From contig CAZPNX010000018.1 of NCBI GenBank assembly GCA_964588285.1, positions 1 to 48,475 on the forward strand: 48,475 nt of DNA, read 5' to 3'. Position 1 is the stretch's first letter. Each line of letters opens with the position of its first letter. A program made the position numbers and the translations under genes. The notes under the pieces were generated by a model. The model saw nothing but the letters and a program-made list of their open reading frames with translations. It searched no databases and was not told the DNA's origin. Shown piece by piece: positions 35,607 to 43,686 of this stretch. Source of the stretch: CAZPNX01 sp964588285. Its GTDB lineage: Bacteria; Edwardsbacteria; AC1; EtOH8.

Positions 35607-36779
35607 CTACCTCCGCTTGCTCAGCCACTCCAGCGGATCCACCGGCTTGCCCCCCTTGCGAACCTCGAAGTGAAGTATCGGCCCGTCGATGGTCGTACCC
35701 AAGGTGCCCAATACCTGGTTGTTGACCACGGTGGCTCCCGAGGAAACCAGAATATCCGATAGGTTGCCGTATAGGGTGTAGAAGCCTGACAGATGGTCGA
35801 TGAGCACCATCTTTCCGTAGCCCACAAAACGCTCGGCATAGGCCACCCGCCCCCCGGCCACCGCCCGCACCGGAGCCCCCAGCCGCGACTTGATGTCGAT
35901 GCCGTTGTTCTGGATGACGGTGTTGTAGCGGGGGTGCATCTTGGGGCCGAACTCGGAATAGAGTGTCCCGTCCACCGGCCAGCCCAATCCTCCCCGGTTC
36001 TGCTCGATATAGGTGGTGCCGGGCAGCGGGGCCGGTTCCCGGCGGGCCTGGAGTTCGGCTTTGCGTTTGCGCTCCAGATCGTCCAGCAGTTTTTGCATGC
36101 GCTTGGCCGAGGCCGCCAGCTCCTTGGCCAGCTCCTCCTTGGATTGCTTCTCCCGGCGCACCTTGTCCAGCAGCTTTTTCTGCTTTTCCTCTTCCTTTTT
36201 AAGGTTGTCAGCTTCGCGCTCGGTCTCCCCCTTCACTTGGGCTAGAATCACCAGTTTCTCCTCCCGGTCGGCCTTGTCCCGTAGAATGGCCTCCCGCTCC
36301 CCCTTGATGCTGCGACAAAGCCTATCGTCCTGCTCGGCTATCAGATTAAGATATTTGTAGCGTTTGGCCACATCGGCCAGAGAGCCCGAGGACACCAGCA
36401 CCTCCCAATCGTTCAGCTGCCCCCGCTTATAGATGTCGCGCACCCTGGTCTCCATGACTGCGTTCTGCCTGACCAGCCTGGCCTCAGCCGCCAACAGGCG
36501 CTGGTTGAGGCTGTTTATCTCCCTGTCCAGCCGGTTTTCTTTGTTCTTGAGTTCGGCCAGCACCTGCCGGGTGAGTCCCACCTGCTCGCTGGTATGCTCC
36601 AGCTGGGCCAGCACGTTTTTCTCCTGGCTGCCCAGTTCGGCCGCCCGCTCCCTGGCTTCGGCCAGTTTGCGCCGAATGTCCCGCAGCGCCTGCTCCTGTT
36701 CGTCGATGTCCTGGGCCACCCCGGCCAGAGCGGGTAGGGACAGAAGCAGGAGCCAAAAAACGATTAAAGGTTGTTTCAC
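35607..36779 (-). CDS. EnvC-like M23 peptidoglycan peptidase / hydrolase activator
   Basis: From GTG 36779 (MKQPLIVFWLLLLSLPALAG, a clean signal peptide) the protein is 390 residues. A long coiled coil (about 25-250, Glu/Lys/Arg-rich) is followed by an M23 (LytM) domain (about 275-390): WPVDGTLYSEFG, NNGIDIKSRLGAPVRAV, VGYGKMVLIDH, FYTLYGNL, PILHFEVRKGGKPVDPLEWL. The usual metal-binding His of GxxHxGxD is Asn (NNGIDI), as in degenerate EnvC-type LytM activators, though a late His remains in LHFEV. So it may activate an amidase rather than cut. An upstream TTG 36851 overlaps the scpA stop (TTGA) and is possible, but puts 24 residues before the signal peptide. Confidence 0.8.
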   Translation of the reverse strand: MKQPLIVFWLLLLSLPALAGVAQDIDEQEQALRDIRRKLAEARERAAELGSQEKNVLAQLEHTSEQVGLTRQVLAELKNKENRLDREINSLNQRLLAAEARLVRQNAVMETRVRDIYKRGQLNDWEVLVSSGSLADVAKRYKYLNLIAEQDDRLCRSIKGEREAILRDKADREEKLVILAQVKGETEREADNLKKEEEKQKKLLDKVRREKQSKEELAKELAASAKRMQKLLDDLERKRKAELQARREPAPLPGTTYIEQNRGGLGWPVDGTLYSEFGPKMHPRYNTVIQNNGIDIKSRLGAPVRAVAGGRVAYAERFVGYGKMVLIDHLSGFYTLYGNLSDILVSSGATVVNNQVLGTLGTTIDGPILHFEVRKGGKPVDPLEWLSKRR

Positions 36780-36847
36780 CGGTTGATTTATCCCAGATAA
36801 CGGATAAATGACAAACCCCTGTCTCCTTTCGGAAAGGGCAAAATACC

Positions 36848-37612
36848 TCAAGCTGGAGAAGGCTGAGGCTCATCTCCTTCCGGGGCCGGTTCTGAACTGG
36901 TTATGATTATCTCCCCGAACAGACTCTCCTGCCTGACCGACACCCGGCCTAGCCGCATCAGCTCCAGCAGGGCGAAGAAGGTGACCACCATCACCAGACG
37001 CCGATGTTCGTTTTCGAACAGCTCCATGAAGGTCATTTGTCGTCGCTGGGTTATGACGCGGAGCAGGAAGTCTATCCGCTCCTCGATGGAGATGTCCTCG
37101 CCCACGATTTCATAGAGCTTGAGCTTGTCGATGCGCTCCAGCACCTGCCTAAAGGCGGTTAAAAGCTCGAACATCCCCACCTCCGGAGCCGGCGGCTCGG
37201 GCGGGATGATCTCGGCGGCGTTGTCGAAACCGCCCCGGGGCCGGGGGAACATGCGGCGCTGCTGGTACTCCTTCTCCCCCAAACGCTCGGCGATCTCCTT
37301 GAACTTCTTGTACTCTAAAAGCTGCTGGACCAAATCCCGGCGGGGATCCTCTATCTCCTCGCCCAGCTCCTCGTGCCGCGGCAGAAGCATTCGGGACTTG
37401 ATCTTGAGCAATGTGGCGGCCATCACCAGGAACTCGCCGGCCAGCTCGATGTCCAGCGACTTCATGAACTCCAGGTACTCCAGGTACTGCTGGGTGATCC
37501 GGGCGATGGGAATGTCGTAGATGTCTATCTCCTCCTGCCGGATGAGGTAGAGCAGCAGGTCCAGCGGTCCTTCGAAGACCTCGAGCATGACTTTGTAGGG
37601 TGCGGCGGGCAT
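36848..37612 (-). CDS. scpA: Segregation and condensation protein A
   Basis: The 254-residue protein begins with the kleisin N-terminal signature: YKVMLEVFEGPLDLLLYLIRQEEIDIYDIPIARITQQYLEYL, then AATLLKIKSRMLLP. A charged middle follows, and the C-terminal winged-helix part (about 175-235, VVTFFALLELMRLGRVSVRQE). ScpA bridges the Smc head domains in chromosome condensation. The usual partner gene scpB is not next to it; instead the M23 gene is downstream, touching or overlapping it. The partner probably lies elsewhere in the genome. Confidence 0.9.
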   Translation of the reverse strand: MPAAPYKVMLEVFEGPLDLLLYLIRQEEIDIYDIPIARITQQYLEYLEFMKSLDIELAGEFLVMAATLLKIKSRMLLPRHEELGEEIEDPRRDLVQQLLEYKKFKEIAERLGEKEYQQRRMFPRPRGGFDNAAEIIPPEPPAPEVGMFELLTAFRQVLERIDKLKLYEIVGEDISIEERIDFLLRVITQRRQMTFMELFENEHRRLVMVVTFFALLELMRLGRVSVRQESLFGEIIITSSEPAPEGDEPQPSPA

Positions 37613-37701
37613 TATGGTTATCTTTTATACAATTGTTGATTATTCTTTTGACCTAATCTGCTGGGTAAATACAAGAATAACGATCGGAACAAATCAATTC
37701 T

Positions 37702-37752
37702 GGCTCAGGTCCAGTTTTCGCAACTTAGGCGCCAGCCTGGCCACCGCCCCGG
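37702..37752. repeat. Displaced copy of the MFS gene 3' end
   Basis: 51 bp here align without gaps to 38214-38264 at an offset of 512 bp (about 80% identical by eye, the last 22 bp exact: 37731-37752 and 38243-38264). Read on the minus strand it gives AVARLAPKLRKLDLSQN then stop, versus AVARLAGTLRRLDLTPP in the MFS gene. It flanks the DUF559 gene. Confidence 0.75.
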
Positions 37753-37753
37753 A

Positions 37754-38161
37754 TTATGGATTTATTGTTGACCTATAATACTCTACTTTAAGCCTAATCC
37801 TTTCCAGAACATCGTCCAAGCTCGCCATTACTTCTTCGTTGGTGAACCTGACCACATTGAAATTGTGGGTTTTTAGAATCTCCTCCCGCAGACGGTCGTA
37901 GTCCTTCTGCGTTTCGTGTATCCCACCGTCAATCTCAACTATCAGGTTCAAATCGTTGCAATAGAAATCGGCGATGAAGCCGTGAATAACCTGCTGCCTG
38001 CGGAATTGGTAACCCATGAACCGATTGTGGCGCACCGCCTCCCAGAAAACCTTCTCGGCCTTGGTCATGTTACGGCGCAGGTGCTTGGCGAAAGAGAGTT
38101 TCTCTGAGCTCATACTCTGACCGGTGCACACACCGGGTCTTCTGGTTCGCTCTTTGCTCAT
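37754..38161 (-). CDS. DUF559 (Vsr-like endonuclease-fold) protein
   Basis: The 135-residue protein has the DUF559 core: LRRNMTKAEKVFWEAVRHNRFMGYQFRRQQVIHGFIADFYCNDL, then LNLIVEIDGGIHETQKDYDR and a C-terminal LKTHNFNVVRFTNEEV. The Phe-Ile-Ala-Asp-Phe and Val-Glu-Ile-Asp-Gly lines are the acidic site of the PD-(D/E)XK fold. A function as a nicking nuclease is inferred from the fold only. ATG 38161 overlaps the MFS stop; ATG 38113 (MSSEKLSFAKHLRR) matches the usual family N-terminus better. It is flanked by duplicated MFS sequence and a palindrome, suggesting arrival as a small mobile unit. Confidence 0.8.
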   Translation of the reverse strand: MSKERTRRPGVCTGQSMSSEKLSFAKHLRRNMTKAEKVFWEAVRHNRFMGYQFRRQQVIHGFIADFYCNDLNLIVEIDGGIHETQKDYDRLREEILKTHNFNVVRFTNEEVMASLDDVLERIRLKVEYYRSTINP

Positions 38162-39447
38162 GGCTTTAGACCCCTCCTGTCCTCCCCGAAGGCCTTCGGG
38201 GAGGGTTCGGGTGGGGTCAGGTCCAGCCTTCTCAGCGTCCCAGCCAGCCTGGCCACCGCCCCGGTCACCAGCAGGGTCATCCCGCTGTTGAACAGCAGGG
38301 ACGGCACCAGGCCCAGCAGCTTGGCGGCTGCTCCTGACTCGAAAGCCCCGATCTCGTTGGACGACCCGATGAACACCCCGTTGACCGCCGACACCCTCCC
38401 CCGCATCTCATCCGGGGTGTACAGCTGGACGATGGTCTGGCGGATAACGACGCTGATGTTGTCGGCCGCGCCGGAGAGCGCCAGGGCCAGCATCGACAGC
38501 CAGAAGCTGTGGGACAGAGCAAATACCGCCATGCAGGCGCCGAAGGCCGCCACCGACCATAACAATTTACGGCCGGCGTTTTTAAGCGGCGGGCGATGCG
38601 CCAGGGTCAGGGCCATGATTCCGGCGCCGACGGCCGGAGCCGCCCTGAGGAAGCCCAACCCTTTGGGTCCGACATGAAGCACGGTGTCGGCCACCATGGG
38701 CAGAATGGCGGTGGCCCCGCCGAAGAGGACGGCCAGCATATCCAAGCTCATGGCCGGCAACAGCACCGGACTGGAGAATACGAACTTGAAGCCGCCGGCC
38801 AGGCTCTTGAGTATAGACTCCTCCCCGTTCTTTCTGGGAACCCCGTATGACTTTATGGCAACCACCGAGGCCAGGCCTGCCAGGCCCGTGGCCAGAGCCG
38901 TCGAGTAAGCCGCCTTGGCGCCCCAGAACCCGTAGATCAGCCCGGCCATGGCGGGCCCGCTTATCGAGCCCAGCTGGAAAGTCAGGCTGTTATAAGCCGC
39001 CATGTTGGAGTAGAGGCGTCGGGGCACGATCTGGGCCCCCAGGGCCATGGTGGACGGCCCCAGGAATGCCCGCACCACCCCGGTGGCGGCGATCACCCCG
39101 TAGATGGGAAGGGCCGAGCGGCGAAGTATGTCCCCGCAGCACCAGGTGAGCCAAAGCAGGGCGGCATGGCAGAGCGCCAGGCCCCCGATACAGACGACCA
39201 TGGTCCGCTGGCGGTCGTGGGTGTCGGCGTGGTGCCCGCCGAAGAGGGCGGCCGCGAAATAGGCCAGGGCCTCGGCCAGTCCGATGAACCCAAGGGCCAT
39301 CGGGTCCCGGGTCAGCTGGTACACCTGCCAGCCCACGCTCACCGAGGCCATCTGGATGGCCACGATCATCAGAAACCTACTGGCCACGAAGCGCCGGTAG
39401 TCCGGAATGGCCAGGACGCTCTCCGGCCAGCCTTCTCTTATCTGCAT
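38158..39447 (-). CDS. MFS exporter of the EntS (MFS_3) type
   Basis: The 429-residue protein has about 12 membrane helices, with the EntS-like N-terminus (LAIPDYRRFVASRFLMIVAIQMASVSVGWQVYQLTRDPMALGFIGLAEAL) and the MFS signature around GGHHADTHDRQRTM. The middle loop and second half (LYTPDEMRGRVSAVNGVFIGSSNEIGAFESG) are typical of this exporter branch, which moves siderophores or drugs. The last 20 residues (PPEPSPKAFGEDRRGLKP) come from a repeat (palindrome 38181-38204); the original C-terminus survives at 37702-37752. Substrate unknown. Confidence 0.85.
   Translation of the reverse strand: MQIREGWPESVLAIPDYRRFVASRFLMIVAIQMASVSVGWQVYQLTRDPMALGFIGLAEALAYFAAALFGGHHADTHDRQRTMVVCIGGLALCHAALLWLTWCCGDILRRSALPIYGVIAATGVVRAFLGPSTMALGAQIVPRRLYSNMAAYNSLTFQLGSISGPAMAGLIYGFWGAKAAYSTALATGLAGLASVVAIKSYGVPRKNGEESILKSLAGGFKFVFSSPVLLPAMSLDMLAVLFGGATAILPMVADTVLHVGPKGLGFLRAAPAVGAGIMALTLAHRPPLKNAGRKLLWSVAAFGACMAVFALSHSFWLSMLALALSGAADNISVVIRQTIVQLYTPDEMRGRVSAVNGVFIGSSNEIGAFESGAAAKLLGLVPSLLFNSGMTLLVTGAVARLAGTLRRLDLTPPEPSPKAFGEDRRGLKP
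38181..38204. repeat. 24-bp perfect palindrome at the MFS 3' end
   Basis: CCTCCCCGAAGG followed by its exact complement. It lies in the tail-coding repeat next to the DUF559 gene and could also form an mRNA hairpin. Confidence 0.65.
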
Positions 39448-39489
39448 GGATATGGAAAGAGCGAAAGTTGCTTCTTGAGCGCCTGGCCT

Positions 39490-39525
39490 CTATTCACTCT
39501 TCACCATTCACTATTCACCATTCAC
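39490..39525. repeat. Short tandem CATTCAC/TATTCAC repeat
   Basis: Between the cyclase and MFS genes the text TCACCATTCACTATTCACC repeats the TTCAC unit about every 7 bp. A low-complexity spacer; the remaining 125-bp gap shows nothing else. Confidence 0.4.
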
Positions 39526-39572
39526 GTTTTTCTTATACCTTGACCCTTTACCCTTGTCCCTCGTCCCCCGGA

Positions 39573-41864
39573 TCACTTGGTCTTCATGACGAACACCCCG
39601 TCCCAAGGCTCAGGCGGCGGCAGTACCTTGAAATCCTGGCAGCGTTCGATGTAGGTTTTGGAAGGGCCGTCGTCCGGGTCTATCTCCAGCGCCTGTTGGA
39701 AAACGGCGATGGCCTCGTCCCATTTCTTCTCCCGGTACAATGCCAGCCCCCGGAGGTAGACCTCGATGCATTTCCTCTTGTTGTCGGCCACGTCGGCCTC
39801 GGACAGGCCCAGCAGCTCGTAGACCCGCACCGGCTGCTCCTTGCCCACCACCCGCAAGAGATCGAGCTCCCGCACCGGATATTTGCCGCCGACCTTCTGA
39901 TTGGTGAATTCGGAGATCATGATGGCGGTGCCGTATTCCTTGTTGGCTCCCTCCAGCCGCGATCCCAGATTGACCGAGTCGCCCATGGCGGTGTAGGACT
40001 TCTTCTTCTCCGAGCCCACGTTGCCCACCGTCACCAGGCCGGTGTTGATGCCGAAACGGGTGAACAGGTCTGGCATCTGGCGCTTGGCCAGGTCGGCGTT
40101 GAGCACGTTCAGCCTCTGCTTCATGGCCCAGACGCAGCGGATGCAGGTATGGGCATGGTTGGGGTCGTCGGTGGGCGCCCCCCAGAAGGCCATGATGGCG
40201 TCGCCCTCGTACTTGGAGATGTAGCCGCCGTGTTCCAGCACCACGTCGGACATGGCCCCCAAATACTCGTTGATCAGGGCGATCAGCCGCTCCGGCGTCC
40301 CCAGTTTTTCGGAGAACGAGGAGAAGCCCTTGATGTCCGAGAAGAAGACGGTTATCTCCTTTTTGTCCCCGCCCATCTGCAGCATCTCCGGGTTGGCCAT
40401 GATCTTGTCCACCAGGTCCTTTGACATGTAGCCCTGGAACATGTTCTTGATCCAGACCTTCTGCTTCTCCTCGGTCAGGAAGCGATAGCCCATGATGGCC
40501 ATGTTGGTGAAGACCACCACCACTAGGGGCCGCACCAGCTCCACCCATATCAGCCATCTGTCCAGCAGGATGTAGGAGACCACAAAGTAAACCACCACCA
40601 ATCCCAGCAGGACGGCGCCCGAAACCAACGGCTTGAATCGCAGGGAGATGAGCACCGTCAGCAGGCCGAAGCCCACCACCACCGCCAAGCTGAGCCACCA
40701 GGGCGGTATGGTCATAAACTTGCCGGTGAGCAGCGTGTTGATGATGTTGGCGTGGATCTCAGGGCCGGGAAAGTTATTGAAAAAGGGAACCACCCTCAGG
40801 TCCATCAGGCCGGCGGCGGTAGCTCCGACGATGACGATCTTGTCCTGGAAATACTCGGCCGGGACCATCTCCATCAGCACGTCGGCGTAGGAGATGTAAC
40901 GGAATTTCTTATAGTTTCCGAAGTAGGTGATCAGCATCCGGCCGTCGCTGTCTAATGGTATCCTGAGTTTGTCGCCCAGCCGGATCTCTTTTTCCAGCGC
41001 TATCGAGACATCCTGCGGCTTAACCCCCAGCCGGTCCATGACGATCTGAAAGTCCATCGAGGGATAGCTGCGGTCGCCTAGGGCCAGAAATGGCGGAATC
41101 CGCCGAGTGACTCCGTCTCCATCCGGCTCGATGTTGTAATAACCCGTTCCCCGGGCGGCATCCAACAGGGCCGGCACCGGCAGGGTCATCTGGCCCACTC
41201 GGTAGAGGTCGCCGGCGGCCAGCATGTAGGCATATTTGTCGGTCACCCGGGGTTCGAAGCGAAAGGCCAGATGGCGCACCTCCAGGTCGCTGCTGTCCTG
41301 AACCGCCCCGGTGGTAAAGTAGAAGGGAAAGTAGACGTTGCCGTGGGTCTTGGCCACCCGGCCGAAGTCCTGGTCATAGCCCCAGGAGTAGAGGACGGCG
41401 TCTATGACCGGGGGTATCTGGTCCGGCTTCATCGGCACCTTGGCCAACCTCAGCTGATCCCGGACCGTCTCGGCCTTGGTCTCCTCGAACAACTGGATGA
41501 CGTCCGGCATCAGACTGTCCGACTCCACGAAGAAGATGTCGAAGGCGACAGCCGAAGCTCCGCCCGAAGCCAAATAATCGGCCACCTTGGCGTGATAGAG
41601 CCGTGGCCAGTTCTGGAAACGGCCCAGCTTGGCCAGGGACTCATCGTCGATCTCCACTATCACCACCTGGTCGATGTCCTGTTGATTGGTCTCGTCTATC
41701 TTCAAAATATAGCGCAGATCGTAGGCTTTATTCTCTAGCATCTGGAAGAACTTGGCGTACGACAGCGGAACGTTGGGGGTGGAGACCATGATGACCACCG
41801 CCGCCACTACGATTCCCACCAGGAACCCGGTGGTCTTCCTGCTTCGGGCCAACTGCGCCATCAC
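39573..41864 (-). CDS. CHASE2-domain adenylate/guanylate cyclase with C-terminal TPR
   Basis: The 763-residue protein has a membrane helix at about 12-30, then a periplasmic CHASE2 sensor (about 35-370; VVIVEIDDESLAKLGRFQNWPR and AVAFDIFF are the CHASE2 hallmarks). A bundle of three membrane helices (about 385-455) precedes a class III cyclase domain (about 495-680) with metal Asp residues in FFSDIKGF and YEGDAIMAFWG, and later GDSVNLGSRLEG. A short TPR-like helical tail (about 700-745) follows. It turns an envelope signal into cAMP (or cGMP). The start overlaps the HD-GYP stop by 4 bp, so the two signalling genes are coupled. Confidence 0.9.
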   Translation of the reverse strand: MMAQLARSRKTTGFLVGIVVAAVVIMVSTPNVPLSYAKFFQMLENKAYDLRYILKIDETNQQDIDQVVIVEIDDESLAKLGRFQNWPRLYHAKVADYLASGGASAVAFDIFFVESDSLMPDVIQLFEETKAETVRDQLRLAKVPMKPDQIPPVIDAVLYSWGYDQDFGRVAKTHGNVYFPFYFTTGAVQDSSDLEVRHLAFRFEPRVTDKYAYMLAAGDLYRVGQMTLPVPALLDAARGTGYYNIEPDGDGVTRRIPPFLALGDRSYPSMDFQIVMDRLGVKPQDVSIALEKEIRLGDKLRIPLDSDGRMLITYFGNYKKFRYISYADVLMEMVPAEYFQDKIVIVGATAAGLMDLRVVPFFNNFPGPEIHANIINTLLTGKFMTIPPWWLSLAVVVGFGLLTVLISLRFKPLVSGAVLLGLVVVYFVVSYILLDRWLIWVELVRPLVVVVFTNMAIMGYRFLTEEKQKVWIKNMFQGYMSKDLVDKIMANPEMLQMGGDKKEITVFFSDIKGFSSFSEKLGTPERLIALINEYLGAMSDVVLEHGGYISKYEGDAIMAFWGAPTDDPNHAHTCIRCVWAMKQRLNVLNADLAKRQMPDLFTRFGINTGLVTVGNVGSEKKKSYTAMGDSVNLGSRLEGANKEYGTAIMISEFTNQKVGGKYPVRELDLLRVVGKEQPVRVYELLGLSEADVADNKRKCIEVYLRGLALYREKKWDEAIAVFQQALEIDPDDGPSKTYIERCQDFKVLPPPEPWDGVFVMKTK

Positions 41865-43552
41865 TTCACCTCCTTGGAAGTTTGGTCGGCCTCCGCCTCC
41901 AAGGCCCGGACGAAAGCCTCCACCAATTTGGGGTTGAACTGGGTGCCGGCGTCCTTGCGCAACCGGGCCACCGACTCGGCCATGCCCAGGCCCTTGCGGT
42001 AGGGACGGTCCGAGTTCATGGCGTCGTAGGCGTCAGCAATGCAGACGATCTGGGCGTCGGTGCTGATCCGATCGCCGGACAGGCCGTCTGGATAGCCTTT
42101 GCCGTCCAGTCGCTCGTGGTGGTGGCGCACTAAGGGAATGATGTCCTTCATCTGCTTGATGGGCGCCAGCGACTCGGCCCCCTTGACCGGGTGGTATTTG
42201 ACGATGGCAAACTCCTCGTCGGTCAGCCCCGAGGGTTTTTTAAGGATGGCATCCGGCATCCCGATCTTGCCGACATCGTGGAGCAGGGCCCCCAGCTCCA
42301 GCCGGTCGCGATCGCCGGACGAATAGCCGACCTGGTCGGCCATCATCAGGGCGTACTGGGTGACCCGGGAGGAGTGGCCGGCGGTGTAGTCATCCTTGGC
42401 GTCTATCAGGCTAACCACGGTGCGGATGGTGCTTTTGAACAGGTCCTGAAGGTCGGTGTACAGCTGGGCGTTCTCGATGGCCACCGCCGCCTGGCGCGAC
42501 AATGTCTCGAACAGCTCCACGTCCTCGGGGGTGAAGGTGCCCCCTTTCTTGTTCAGCACCTGGGCCACCCCGATCAGCCGGTCCTTGGCCCTGAGCGGCA
42601 CCGAGATGGCGTTGCGGGTGACGAATTTTGACTTCTCGTCCACCTTGGAGTAGAAGCGCGGGTCCTGGGTGACGTCCGGCACCAGCAGGGTTTTCATGTT
42701 CTCGGCCGCCCAGCCCACCATCCCCTTGCCCCAGGGCACCCTTATCTGCTTGACCGCCTCTCCGGCCTGGCCGGTGGCCACCTCGAAGAAGAAATCGTTC
42801 TTCTCCTGGTCGTACATGAAGATGGAGCTGGCCTCGGCATTGATGACGTCCCGGGCCACGGTCATCACGGTCTCCAGCACCCGGCGCACGTCTAAGCTGG
42901 AGGAGATGGCGGCCGCGGTGTCGGCCATGGCCGAGATCCTCTCCACCTTCTCCCTGGCCTCGGCATAGAGCTTGCTGTTCTCTATCAGGGTGGAGAGATG
43001 GGCCCCCAGAAGTTCGATGATCTCCAGGTCGTCGTCGTTGTAGTCCTCGTCGCGCACCTTGTTGACCAGCTCGATGACCCCGATGACCTCGGCCCGGCTC
43101 TTTAAGGGCACGCACAGGATGCGCTGGGTGGGGAAGGAAGCCTGCTCGGCGATCTCCCGCTTCCACTTGGGCTCGGCCTCGACATTGTTGACGATCAGGG
43201 GAATGCCGGTCTTGGCCACCCAGCCGGCTATGCCCTGGCCCACCGGGATCTCCATTCCCAAAAGGGTTCGGGCGGCGGCGCCCTTGGCCACCGAGAAACG
43301 CAGCACCTGCTTGTCCGGAGACAGCAGCATCAGGGAGCCGGCCTCCGAAGGCGCGATCTCGGTCACCAGGTCCATGGTCCGGTCCAGCAGGGGCAGGGCC
43401 TCGAAGGTGCTGGCCGCGATCTCGTTGACCCGCTGCAGCACCTTGAGCTTCATCTTGAGGCTGGCCAGCTCGTTGCCGGCCGAAGGCAGCAACAGCTTTG
43501 GCTTTCTGGTCTGAGGTTTGGCCGCAGACGTTTTCTTCTTCAACGGAGGCAT
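41861..43552 (-). CDS. Two-GAF HD-GYP cyclic-di-GMP phosphodiesterase
   Basis: The 563-residue protein has an N-terminal Lys-rich segment, GAF domain 1 (about 45-190), GAF domain 2 (about 205-365) and an HD-GYP domain (about 375-545). Marks are ALLHDVGKIGMPDAIL (HD), RHHHERLDGKGYPDGL (the GYP motif), DAYDAMNSDRPYRKG and TQFNPKLV. All the metal His/Asp residues are present, so hydrolysis of c-di-GMP (or a related dinucleotide) is likely. The start is ATG 43552, with AAGGAGGG before it; the frame stays open upstream but only through the permease gene. Cytosolic; no response-regulator domain. Coupled with the cyclase. Confidence 0.9.
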   Translation of the reverse strand: MPPLKKKTSAAKPQTRKPKLLLPSAGNELASLKMKLKVLQRVNEIAASTFEALPLLDRTMDLVTEIAPSEAGSLMLLSPDKQVLRFSVAKGAAARTLLGMEIPVGQGIAGWVAKTGIPLIVNNVEAEPKWKREIAEQASFPTQRILCVPLKSRAEVIGVIELVNKVRDEDYNDDDLEIIELLGAHLSTLIENSKLYAEAREKVERISAMADTAAAISSSLDVRRVLETVMTVARDVINAEASSIFMYDQEKNDFFFEVATGQAGEAVKQIRVPWGKGMVGWAAENMKTLLVPDVTQDPRFYSKVDEKSKFVTRNAISVPLRAKDRLIGVAQVLNKKGGTFTPEDVELFETLSRQAAVAIENAQLYTDLQDLFKSTIRTVVSLIDAKDDYTAGHSSRVTQYALMMADQVGYSSGDRDRLELGALLHDVGKIGMPDAILKKPSGLTDEEFAIVKYHPVKGAESLAPIKQMKDIIPLVRHHHERLDGKGYPDGLSGDRISTDAQIVCIADAYDAMNSDRPYRKGLGMAESVARLRKDAGTQFNPKLVEAFVRALEAEADQTSKEVK

Positions 43553-43557
43553 TTTTG

Positions 43558-43565
43558 CCCTCCTT
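43558..43565 (-). promoter_or_regulatory. Ribosome binding site deciding the HD-GYP start
   Basis: AAGGAGGG on the minus strand, 5 nt before ATG 43552. Confidence 0.7.
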
Positions 43566-43686
43566 GAATGGTTATGAAAAACAGACTTGTTCCGCAGGCG
43601 GATCGGTTTTGTAAATCCGCCCTTCCTTTTTCTCTTAATAAGACATTTTAGCGCATCGGGCTCCGGAAAGCAAGCGCTTTGTTGGA

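Noticed and set aside
39490..39525. TTCAC tandem units as a CRISPR-like array
   Set aside because: Units are about 7 bp and contiguous, with no spacers or cas genes.
43665..43685. AAAGC-GCTT-GCTTT hairpin after the permease as a terminator
   Set aside because: Only 5 bp of stem and no following T run on the minus strand.
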